Part shown: positions 1 through 7,818 of the stretch, one piece after another | Position numbering within the stretch: the first letter of the stretch is position 1 | Layout of the letters: the number at the start of each line of letters is the position of its first letter | Assembly (NCBI GenBank): GCA_027338645.1 | Contig: DAHWSH010000056.1 | Coordinates: forward strand, 1-64,000 | Origin: JAJZIH01 sp021785265 | GTDB lineage: Bacteria > Pseudomonadota > Gammaproteobacteria > JAKAQQ01 | Direction of reading: 5' to 3' | DNA length: 64,000 nucleotides | The notes under the pieces: model-generated | Seen by the model: the letters and a program-made list of their open reading frames with translations, nothing else | What the model was told of the DNA's origin: nothing | Database searches by the model: none | Translations under genes and position numbers: made by a program

Positions 1-1
1 G

Positions 2-139
2 GCCATCAAGGACTACGTCGCTACTCACAATGAAGACCCCAAGCCCTTCATCTGGACCGCCAAGGCCACGGACATCTTGCAAAAGGTCATCCGCGCCAAT
101 CAGCGGTTAAGTTCCAAACAGAAAGAAGCACTACACTAG
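2..139 (+). mobile_element. IS630-family transposase, C-terminal fragment (runs off the window start)
   Basis: An open frame enters from the window edge and ends at TAG 137-139, giving 45 residues. Its pattern, KPFIWTAKATDILQKVIRAN then a basic tail, is the C-terminal end of IS630/Tc1-type DDE transposases, just after the catalytic domain. The rest lies outside the window, so I cannot say whether the element is intact. It sits about 65 bp from the 3' end of tRNA-fMet. The family call rests on motif memory only. Confidence 0.6.
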
Positions 140-205
140 AGAGCCACACACGACAAAGGCGAGGCGTAGCTCCGCGATGCATCGTGCCGATGAGACCGGT
201 TCTTG

Positions 206-282
206 TGGTAGCGGGGGCAGGATTTGAACCTGCGACCTTCGGGTTATGAGCCCGACGAGCTGCCAGACTGCTCCACCCCGCA
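206..282 (-). tRNA. tRNA-fMet(CAT), initiator
   Basis: A 77-nt cloverleaf with encoded CCA (206-208) and anticodon CAT (complement of 246-248). The anticodon stem holds the three consecutive G-C pairs (GGG/CCC) typical of initiators, and the D-loop and T-arm match bacterial initiator tRNA. Position 1 is U (complement of 282) and position 72 is U (complement of 210), so the 1:72 pair is absent as initiators require. Here it is U·U rather than the usual C·A. It lies downstream of nuoN. Confidence 0.96.
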
Positions 283-413
283 CCCTTTATTGAGCTTGAC
301 ATTGTAAACCGTAAGAACCCGTCTCGCAATCAAGGCCCGATGGAACCTGCGTTCCATGGACTCGGGGGGATCGAGAATCCAGAACCGTGAGGGGTCTACC
401 CCCCATCTCCTCG

Positions 414-1853
414 CTATCGTTGAATCGCCCAGGCGCAAAGCCCCCATAACGCATTCGGGATCAGTCCCAGAATAAAGAGGGCGAGCCCGTTGAGTGAAAG
501 AATGAGCTCAGGTACATTGAACTCCCCCTTCACCAACGGATGGTCGGCCCGATCGAAGTACATGATCTTGACGACCCGCAGGTAGTAAAAAGCGCCGACG
601 ACCGCCATCAGGACAGCAAAAACAGCGACGATGGGGAAACCCGCGCCCAGAAGAGCCCGTAACACGGCCAGCTTGGCCCAAAACCCCACAAACGGGGGAA
701 CACCGGCCAGTGAAAACATGGCAAAAAGCATGAGCAGCGACCACCAGGGCTGGGACTGGCCCAGTCCCGCAAGATCATCCACTGCCTCGATATCATGCCC
801 CCGTGAACGGATGGCCAGGAGGAGGCCAAAGGCAACTGCCGTCATCAGCACGTAGACCAGTGTGTAGTAAACCGCGGCCACTTCACCCTCATGTGTCCCG
901 GTCGCGATACCCAGCAGGATAAATCCGACATGCCCGATCGCCGAATAAGCCAGGAGACGCTTGAAATTGGTCTGCAGAAGCGCACCCAGGTTACCCACCA
1001 GAAGCGACAGGATCGCGATCCCGACGAGCATACTGCTCCAATCACGAACCAGCGGGGAGAGACCCGAGCTGAGCAAGCGGACAAACAGGGCAATGGAGGC
1101 CAGTTCGGGCAGGGTCGCAACGAAAAGCGTGATCGGGGTGGGTGCACCTTCGTAGACATCAGGTACCCACATGTGAAAGGGTGCCGCCCCAAATTTGAAG
1201 GCCAGTGCAACCAGCACAAACACGGCGGCAACCCACGCCAGCACGGCTTCCGGGCCGGTCGCCATCAGGTCAGCCGATAGGCTGGCAAGCGACAGGGTAC
1301 CGGTCAACCCGTAGAGCAGCGACAAACCATAGAGCAGAATACCGGAAGCGATGGCCCCCAGAAAAAAATATTTCATGGCGGCTTCGGCAGCCGGAATTCG
1401 TTCCCGATCGATTGAAATCAGGGTATAGAGGGACAGAGACAGTAACTCGAGACCGAGATAGAGCACGAGGAGGTTTGCGGCCGTGATAATCACGACCACG
1501 CCGAGCGTTGCCGTCAGCACCAAGGCATGGTACTCCCCTCCTCCGAGACCATGACGCTCCATGTCAGTCACTGAGTAAAACAGGATAACCAAGGCGCCCA
1601 AGCAGGCCGCCGCAACAAAAACCCTCGAAAACGTGTCGATCACGAGGCTTCCATCGTAAAACACGCCTTGGCTTGCCCCATTCCACAACAGGGCCTCGAT
1701 CAGGGCCAGCGCCAGAGCCAGCAACGCCGTGGCCGGAATGGCCGATTTCAAAAAGTGCTCAGGAAGGCGGGTCCTCAGGGCCTCGAATCCCACCACAACG
1801 AGTACACCGATCGCAATCCAGATTTCCGGAGCCATGGCTGAAAATGACATCAT
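414..1853 (-). CDS. nuoN: NADH-quinone oxidoreductase subunit N
   Basis: Antiporter-like membrane subunit of respiratory complex I, in the proton-pumping arm of the inner membrane. The 479-residue product is almost entirely hydrophobic helices. It has the proton-channel-family features: a conserved Glu/Lys-bearing helix region near residues 130-150 (LYLGLELLSLSLYTL), FKFGAAPFHMWVPDVYEGAP near residue 220 and ANFKRLLAYSAIGHVGF-like sequence near residue 300. Length is normal for NuoN. It is the last gene of nuoA-N, starts 31 bp after nuoM, and opens with two consecutive ATG codons, either of which could be used. Confidence 0.97.
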   Translation of the reverse strand: MMSFSAMAPEIWIAIGVLVVVGFEALRTRLPEHFLKSAIPATALLALALALIEALLWNGASQGVFYDGSLVIDTFSRVFVAAACLGALVILFYSVTDMERHGLGGGEYHALVLTATLGVVVIITAANLLVLYLGLELLSLSLYTLISIDRERIPAAEAAMKYFFLGAIASGILLYGLSLLYGLTGTLSLASLSADLMATGPEAVLAWVAAVFVLVALAFKFGAAPFHMWVPDVYEGAPTPITLFVATLPELASIALFVRLLSSGLSPLVRDWSSMLVGIAILSLLVGNLGALLQTNFKRLLAYSAIGHVGFILLGIATGTHEGEVAAVYYTLVYVLMTAVAFGLLLAIRSRGHDIEAVDDLAGLGQSQPWWSLLMLFAMFSLAGVPPFVGFWAKLAVLRALLGAGFPIVAVFAVLMAVVGAFYYLRVVKIMYFDRADHPLVKGEFNVPELILSLNGLALFILGLIPNALWGLCAWAIQR

Positions 1854-1884
1854 GATGCGTGCTCCCGGTTCATCATCTTCTCCC

Positions 1885-3396
1885 TCATCCGATCTTGGTC
1901 GCGAGGGCCTGCCGGACCAGGTGCGCCACCGAAGCCCGCATGACGTTCATGAGCGGAGCCGGCCACAAGCCCAACACGAGAACCGGCACGGCAAGGCTCC
2001 ACAAAACCAGCCGTTCCCGCCAGTCGAGACCCGGCAGCCCCGAAACCGCCTCGCTCCGGACCGGACCGAAGACCACCCGTTTCATGAGCCACAGGGTGAA
2101 ACCTGCGCCAATGATCAGGTTGAGTGCTGCCCCAAGACTCCACCACGGATTAGCCTGCCAAGTCGACAGGATGACCTGGAACTCGCCCACGAAGCCGCTC
2201 GTTCCGGGCAAACCGACATTTGCCATCGCGAAAAAGACAAATAGGGCGCCGAATGCGGGCATGACTTTCGCCACTCCACCGTAGGTCCCGATCTCGCGAG
2301 AATGGAGCCGGTCATAGAGCACACCCACCGACAGGAAAAGCGCGGCCGAAACCAGTCCATGTGAGACCATCTGGAAAATGCCCCCCTCCACCCCCATGCG
2401 GGCGGCCTCGGTCGTGAGCGCACCCATCATGAAATACAGGGCAAAAAATCCCAGCGTCACAAAGCCCATGTGCACGATCGACGAGTAGGCGATCAGCTTT
2501 TTCATATCGGTCTGAACCAGTGCCACGAAGCCGATATAGAGGATGGCGACCAGCGACAGCGCCACCATGAGTCCGGCAAAGTAGCGGCTGGCATCCGGGG
2601 CGATGGGCAACGACAACCGCAGGAAGCCGTACGCCCCCATCTTGAGCATGATCGCGGCCAGAATGACGGATCCGCCGGTCGGTGCCTCGACATGGGCGTC
2701 CGGCAACCAGGTATGGACCGGCCACATGGGGACCTTGACCGCGAAGGCCACGAGAAAGGCGATAAAGATCCAGATCTGCACGCCGAGTCCCAGCGGTGCC
2801 CGCTGGAAGGCCAAAAGATCGTAGCTGCCCACCCGTTGACCCAGATAGATGAGGGCCACCAGCATGAGGACCGAGCCGAGGAAGGTGTAGAGGAAAAACT
2901 TGAAGCTGGCATAAATTCGGCGCGGTCCACCCCAGATCCCGATAATCAGGAACATCGGGATCAGCATCGCTTCCCAGAAGAAATAGAACAAGAGTCCATC
3001 CAGTGCCGAAAACACACCGTTCATGAAGCCTTCCATGATCAGGAACGCGGCAAAATAGCCAGCCTGGCGGTAGTCGATGATCCGCCATCCCGCAAGGATC
3101 ACGAGGACCGTGCTGAAAGTCGTAAGGACCAGGAAGGGCAGCGAAATCCCGTCGATTCCCAGATGGTAGTTGGCATTCAGGAGCGGAATCCAGGGCACCC
3201 GCTCAACGAACTGCATGGCCGCCGTCCGGTCCTCAAAGTGGAACCCGACCCAGAGGCTGAGTGCGAAAGTGACCAGGGAAACCGTCAAGGCAAAGGTGCG
3301 TCTCAGGACTGGCGTTTTCCAACCCGGCAAGAGCAGGAGCACTCCCCCCAGCACCGGAATCCAGATCAGGAGGCTGAGCCAGGGTCCGTGCATCAT
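1885..3396 (-). CDS. nuoM: NADH-quinone oxidoreductase subunit M
   Basis: Second antiporter-like subunit of complex I, 503 residues and about 14 predicted membrane helices. Visible family signatures are ILIPMFLIIGIWGG-type sequence near residue 135, KVPMWPVHTWLPDAHVEAPT near residue 220 (a helix with channel Lys and His), and DMKKLIAYSSIVHMGF near residue 300. The ATG at 3394-3396 overlaps the nuoL stop, which implies translational coupling. Adjacent cat triplets at 3391-3396 give two ATGs in frame, as in nuoN. Confidence 0.97.
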   Translation of the reverse strand: MMHGPWLSLLIWIPVLGGVLLLLPGWKTPVLRRTFALTVSLVTFALSLWVGFHFEDRTAAMQFVERVPWIPLLNANYHLGIDGISLPFLVLTTFSTVLVILAGWRIIDYRQAGYFAAFLIMEGFMNGVFSALDGLLFYFFWEAMLIPMFLIIGIWGGPRRIYASFKFFLYTFLGSVLMLVALIYLGQRVGSYDLLAFQRAPLGLGVQIWIFIAFLVAFAVKVPMWPVHTWLPDAHVEAPTGGSVILAAIMLKMGAYGFLRLSLPIAPDASRYFAGLMVALSLVAILYIGFVALVQTDMKKLIAYSSIVHMGFVTLGFFALYFMMGALTTEAARMGVEGGIFQMVSHGLVSAALFLSVGVLYDRLHSREIGTYGGVAKVMPAFGALFVFFAMANVGLPGTSGFVGEFQVILSTWQANPWWSLGAALNLIIGAGFTLWLMKRVVFGPVRSEAVSGLPGLDWRERLVLWSLAVPVLVLGLWPAPLMNVMRASVAHLVRQALATKIG

Positions 3397-5357
3397 CCGA
3401 AAACTCCTCCCGGAGTGCGGACCAGAGCCAAGAACAGCAAAACGACGAGGGCGGCCACCAGGGTGAAGGCGTACTGGTAAAGAAGGCCGGTTTGAATCCG
3501 TCTCACCCAGGAACCGATCCGTCCCACCCCCTGGGCGGTTCCGTTGACCGCAAGACCGTCAATGGCCTGTTCATCCCCATGCCGCCAGAGGAACCGGCCC
3601 AGTCCGGGTGAGACCCGGGTCCCCAACCCGAGGTAAAGCCGGTCAAAGCCGTAACCGGCAAGGAGGATCCGGTAGAGAAGAGCCAGACGGTTGGCGACTG
3701 CGGCAGGCCAGCTTGGTCTCAGGAGATAGCCATAGGCGGCAACTCCGATGCCGGCCAGCATGAGGTAAAAGGTGGGAGACGTGAAAGCGCTCAAGAAAAA
3801 CTGCCAGGCCGTCTCGTGACGGAAAGGAGCCAAGGCCTGGTTGCCTGCGACATTGGCCAGCACCCCGTCCCAGTAGCCTCCGCCGAGCAGCGGGTGGAAC
3901 AGGATCCAGCCGACCACGAGGGAGGGGATGGCCAGAAGGACGAGCGGCACGGTTACGACCCAAGGGCTTTCATGGAGATGCTCACGAGTCTTTGCATCCA
4001 TTCGCTCCTCACCGTGAAAGACCATGAAAAACATGCGGAACGTGTACAGCGCGGTGACAAACACGCTGAGAACAAGAAGAAGGTAGGCCAACCCGGCGCC
4101 GGGAATGCGGGAGTGTCCGACCGCCTCGATCAGGGCATCTTTCGAAAAATATCCCGAAAATCCCGGAAAGGCCACGAGGGCCAGAGAGCCCACCAGGAAG
4201 GTGACGTAGGTGATGGGCATGTACCGGCGCAGCCCGCCCATCTTTCGCATGTCCTGCTCATGATGCATGCCCAGGATGACAGAGCCGGCCGCCAGGAAGA
4301 GGAGCGCCTTGAAGAAGGCATGGGTCACCAGGTGAAAAATGCCGGCGGCAAAAGCCGAGGCACCGAGAGCGGCAGCCATGTAACCCAACTGGGACAAGGT
4401 CGAGTAGGCAATCACCCGCTTGATGTCGGTCGCGACAATACCCAGGAGTCCCATGAACAGTGCCGACAGTGAACCGATGACGAGAATGACGCTCAAGGCA
4501 CCTGGGGCCTCGACGTAAAACGGGGATAGGCGGGCCACCATGAAAATCCCAGCGGTCACCATGGTGGCGGCGTGGATGAGGGCGGAGATGGGCGTCGGAC
4601 CTTCCATGGAGTCCGGCAACCAGACATGGAGCGGGATCTGGGCGGACTTCGCCATGGCTCCCACGAACAGCAGAATCCCGATCAGGTCGAGAACCGGGAG
4701 GTGAAGACCGAGGCCGAGATCAATGGTTTGCCCGACCAGCGTGGGAGCCCGGGCAAACAGGGCCGAATAGCGGAGTGAGCCCGTTTCATGAAGCAGGAGG
4801 GCAATGCCCAAGATAAAACCGCAGTCACCCACCCGGTTGACCAGAAAGGCCTTGAGAGCCGCAGCCGAGGCAGAGGGTTTTTCGAACCAGAACCCAATCA
4901 GGAGGTAGGACACGAGTCCCACCCCCTCCCAACCGATAAAGAGCTGCAGGAAATTGTTGGCGGTCACCAGAAGCAGCATGGCAAAAGTAAAAAGCGAGAT
5001 ATAACTGAAGAAACGGATCTCGCCGGGGTCACCCTTCATGTAGCCGATGCTGTAAACATGGACGGCAAATGACACAAAGGTCACCACCGAAATCATGAGG
5101 GCACTCAGGGGATCGATCAGAAACCCGATCGGGAAGCGGACCCCACCACTCACCATCCATGTATAAAAGATGCGGTCCAGTCGAGCACCCTGCATCACCC
5201 GCTCTAGAAGCAAAAGGGATAACAACCACGACACACCGACCGCCGAAATCGTGAGGGCATGCGTCAATCTCCGGCCGACTCGACGGCCCGCCAAACCCGT
5301 GAACACGGCAGCCACGAGCGGCAACAGGACAATCGCGAGTGCAAGCCCCATCATCAT
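3393..5357 (-). CDS. nuoL: NADH-quinone oxidoreductase subunit L
   Basis: Distal antiporter-like subunit of complex I, 654 residues. It contains LFIGWEGVGLVSYLLIGFW near residue 140, the KSAQIPLHVWLPDSMEGPTP channel segment near residue 240 and TDIKRVIAYSTLSQLGYM near residue 310. The long C-terminal part fits the lateral amphipathic helix and anchor helix that clamp NuoM and NuoN. The ATG follows the nuoK TAA with no gap, and the stop overlaps the nuoM start. Confidence 0.97.
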   Translation of the reverse strand: MMMGLALAIVLLPLVAAVFTGLAGRRVGRRLTHALTISAVGVSWLLSLLLLERVMQGARLDRIFYTWMVSGGVRFPIGFLIDPLSALMISVVTFVSFAVHVYSIGYMKGDPGEIRFFSYISLFTFAMLLLVTANNFLQLFIGWEGVGLVSYLLIGFWFEKPSASAAALKAFLVNRVGDCGFILGIALLLHETGSLRYSALFARAPTLVGQTIDLGLGLHLPVLDLIGILLFVGAMAKSAQIPLHVWLPDSMEGPTPISALIHAATMVTAGIFMVARLSPFYVEAPGALSVILVIGSLSALFMGLLGIVATDIKRVIAYSTLSQLGYMAAALGASAFAAGIFHLVTHAFFKALLFLAAGSVILGMHHEQDMRKMGGLRRYMPITYVTFLVGSLALVAFPGFSGYFSKDALIEAVGHSRIPGAGLAYLLLVLSVFVTALYTFRMFFMVFHGEERMDAKTREHLHESPWVVTVPLVLLAIPSLVVGWILFHPLLGGGYWDGVLANVAGNQALAPFRHETAWQFFLSAFTSPTFYLMLAGIGVAAYGYLLRPSWPAAVANRLALLYRILLAGYGFDRLYLGLGTRVSPGLGRFLWRHGDEQAIDGLAVNGTAQGVGRIGSWVRRIQTGLLYQYAFTLVAALVVLLFLALVRTPGGVFG

Positions 5358-5663
5358 TTAGCCCTTGAGCTGGTCCAGATCCTGGACGTTGATACTCCGG
5401 CGGTGCCGGAAAACCACGACGAGCAATGCCAGTCCGATTGCGGACTCGGCGGCCGCCACGGTCAGCACGAAGAAAACGAAAATCTGGCCCGTCCGGTTCT
5501 CGAGGTAGCGGGAAAAGGCCACAAAATTGAGATTGACTGCCAAGAGCATCAACTCCACGCACATCAGCAGAACGACCAGGTTCTTGCGGTTGATAAAGAG
5601 GCCCATCACGGCGATGGCAAACAGAATGGCCCCAAGAATGAGATAGTCGGTCAGTGTGATCAT
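5358..5663 (-). CDS. nuoK: NADH-quinone oxidoreductase subunit K
   Basis: Small three-helix membrane subunit of complex I, 101 residues, normal length. The conserved intramembrane glutamates needed for proton movement are visible in the second helix (LLMCVELMLLAVNLNFVAF) and third helix (VAAAESAIGLALLVV). Its ATG overlaps the nuoJ TGA (ATGA), and its TAA abuts the nuoL start. Confidence 0.97.
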   Translation of the reverse strand: MITLTDYLILGAILFAIAVMGLFINRKNLVVLLMCVELMLLAVNLNFVAFSRYLENRTGQIFVFFVLTVAAAESAIGLALLVVVFRHRRSINVQDLDQLKG

Positions 5664-6283
5664 GACGAGTGACGCCGGCCGGAAGGAAGGGACACCAGCC
5701 GAACCCGATCCCGAGCCTGGACCTGAACCTGCCGGGATGGATCCTGGCTCCGGATCCCGGGGCGGCGACGCAAGGTCAGGAGAATCGCGGCAATCAGGCC
5801 AACCAGGAGTATCATGCCGGCCAATTCAAAGGGATAAAGGTCATGGCGGTACAACGTTGTACCCAACGCCCGGGTGTTGTCGTGTTTGGCGGCGACCCGG
5901 GGGAGGTGTCCCAGCGCGTGGAAACCCAGGGCATGGGCCCAGAACACGTAAGCCAGTTCAAACACCAGCAGGCAGGCGATTACCGCCCCCAGAGGAGCAT
6001 AACGGACAAAACCTTCACGGAGCTTCGCGACCTCGACGTCCAGCATCATGACCACGAACAGCAAAAGCACGAGGACGGCACCGACGTAGATCAGAATCAG
6101 GACCAAACCAAGAAATTCAGCTCCCGACAGGATCCAGAGAACCGCGGTGTTGAAAAAGCAGAGTACGAGAAACAGGGCCGCGTGGACCGGGTGCCTGGCC
6201 GTGATGACACGCAGGGCGGAAACGACGAGCACGGTCCCGAAAAACCAGAACACCGTCTCTTGCAGCCAGGCGGAAGGACTCAT
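5660..6283 (-). CDS. nuoJ: NADH-quinone oxidoreductase subunit J
   Basis: Membrane subunit of complex I, 207 residues with five predicted helices. The third-helix region LVLILIYVGAVLVLLLFVVM is the conserved pi-bulge segment that links quinone chemistry to proton transfer. The C-terminus is polar and Arg/Gln-rich (RRPGIRSQDPSRQVQVQAR), which is variable in this family. It starts 9 bp after the nuoI stop and overlaps the nuoK start by four bases. Confidence 0.96.
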   Translation of the reverse strand: MSPSAWLQETVFWFFGTVLVVSALRVITARHPVHAALFLVLCFFNTAVLWILSGAEFLGLVLILIYVGAVLVLLLFVVMMLDVEVAKLREGFVRYAPLGAVIACLLVFELAYVFWAHALGFHALGHLPRVAAKHDNTRALGTTLYRHDLYPFELAGMILLVGLIAAILLTLRRRPGIRSQDPSRQVQVQARDRVRLVSLPSGRRHSS

Positions 6284-6292
6284 GGCTTCCGC

Positions 6293-6781
6293 TTACCGGT
6301 AAACCGCGTCCTGCTCGCGGTCACGGGCGATCTGGGCTTCAAATTTGTCCCCGATGGCCAGCAGTTTCTCCTTGGTCATGATCTGCTGGCCCCGGGCTTC
6401 AAAATGGAACTCGTAAATCCGGGTTTCAACGATCGAATCGACCGGACAGGCCTCTTCGCAGAATCCGCAATAAATACACTTGAACAGGTCAATATCGTAG
6501 CGGGTCGTCCGGCGGGTTCCATCATCGCGGCGTTCTGAGTCGATGGTGATGGCCAAGGCCGGACAGACCGCCTCGCAGAGCTTGCAGGCGATGCACCGTT
6601 CCTCGCCATTGGGATACCGTCGAAGGGCATGGAGACCCCGGAAGCGCGGTGACTGGGGTGTTTTTTCATCCGGATAACGAAGCGTGAATTTGCGCGAGAC
6701 AAACTCCCGAAAGGTCACGCTCAATCCGGTCAACAGTTCGACCAGGAGAAAACTTTTGAAAAAATGCCGGATCCGGTTCAT
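6293..6781 (-). CDS. nuoI: NADH-quinone oxidoreductase subunit I, 2x[4Fe-4S]
   Basis: Peripheral-arm subunit carrying clusters N6a and N6b on the electron path to N2. The 162-residue product has two ferredoxin motifs, CIACKLCEAVCP near residue 61 and CIYCGFCEEACP near residue 100, each with CxxCxxCxxxCP spacing. An amphipathic N-terminal segment (KSFLLVELLTGL) fits the membrane-contact helix. The ATG overlaps the nuoH TGA by four bases. Confidence 0.97.
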   Translation of the reverse strand: MNRIRHFFKSFLLVELLTGLSVTFREFVSRKFTLRYPDEKTPQSPRFRGLHALRRYPNGEERCIACKLCEAVCPALAITIDSERRDDGTRRTTRYDIDLFKCIYCGFCEEACPVDSIVETRIYEFHFEARGQQIMTKEKLLAIGDKFEAQIARDREQDAVYR

Positions 6782-7818
6782 GGCAGACCTCCCCGGAACC
6801 AGGGTCCCACCTGGCCCACGATCATGAGTGATTCGGCACCGAGCCAGACCAAGGTCAGGGGAATAAAAACCTTCCAGCCCAGCCGCATGATCTGGTCATA
6901 ACGGTAACGGGGGAAAGTCGCGCGGAGCCAAAGGAAAACAAACAGCAGGACCGCGATCTTGAGTGCCAGCCACGCGAGCCCGCTGTCGGCCAATAACGGG
7001 ATTCCGGTTCCGGCCAGGGGTGACGACCATCCCCCCAGAAACAGGGTCGAGGCCAGAGCCGAGACCAGGATCATATTGGCGTACTCGGCGAGAAAAAACA
7101 CCGCAAAGGTTGTACCCGAATACTCCACGTGGAAACCGGCAACCAGTTCGGATTCTCCCTCGGCCACATCAAAGGGGGCTCGGTTCGTTTCGGCCACGCC
7201 AGAGACGAAGTACACGACGAAAAGCGGCAGGAGCGGAATGAAATACCAGTGTCCGATGCCTCCCGACTGGTCTCGAACGATCGCTTCGAGGTTGAGGGTG
7301 CGGGCCGCCATGACCACACCGATCAGGGCAAAGCCCATGGCGATCTCATAAGAGACGATCTGGGCTGCCGATCGCATGGCCCCCAGCAGGGCATACTTGG
7401 AATTCGAAGCCCAGCCGGCCAGGATAATTCCATAGACGCCAATTGAAGTCAGTGCCAGGATGTAGATCAAGCCGGCATTGAGATTGGCCAACACGACATG
7501 CGGGGCAAAGGGAATGACGGCCCAGGTGGCGAGCGCGGGCACGATGGCGAGAATGGGAGCCAACACGAACAACAGGATGCTCGAGCGTTCCGGGAAAACG
7601 ATTTCCTTGAGCAGGAGTTTGAACACATCGGCAAAGGGCTGAAGCAGCCCCCACTTGCCGACCCGGTTGGGCCCGAGCCGCAACTGCATGTATCCAATGA
7701 TCTTGCGTTCGGCATAGGTCAGATAAGCCACCGACAGGATCACCACGACCGTAACCAGAATGATGCCCACGAGGCGGGGCAAAAACCAGGTCAGGAGTCC
7801 GGCAATCCAGGGATTCAT
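6778..7818 (-). CDS. nuoH: NADH-quinone oxidoreductase subunit H
   Basis: Membrane subunit at the junction with the peripheral arm, forming much of the quinone chamber. The 346-residue product starts MNPWIAGLLTWFLPR. It contains YAERKIIGYMQLRLGPNRVG near residue 35 and the acidic loop FDVAEGESELVAGFHVEYSG near residue 210, both hallmarks of NuoH. The frame is open upstream, but ATG 7816-7818 was chosen because it matches family N-termini and forms an ATGA overlap with the nuoG stop. Confidence 0.97.
   Translation of the reverse strand: MNPWIAGLLTWFLPRLVGIILVTVVVILSVAYLTYAERKIIGYMQLRLGPNRVGKWGLLQPFADVFKLLLKEIVFPERSSILLFVLAPILAIVPALATWAVIPFAPHVVLANLNAGLIYILALTSIGVYGIILAGWASNSKYALLGAMRSAAQIVSYEIAMGFALIGVVMAARTLNLEAIVRDQSGGIGHWYFIPLLPLFVVYFVSGVAETNRAPFDVAEGESELVAGFHVEYSGTTFAVFFLAEYANMILVSALASTLFLGGWSSPLAGTGIPLLADSGLAWLALKIAVLLFVFLWLRATFPRYRYDQIMRLGWKVFIPLTLVWLGAESLMIVGQVGPWFRGGLP

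Noticed and set aside
2470..3480. Long open frame (336 codons) on the plus strand
   Set aside because: It is antisense to nuoM, very rich in His/Gln/Asp/Glu, with no known domain: a shadow of G+C-rich hydrophobic coding sequence.
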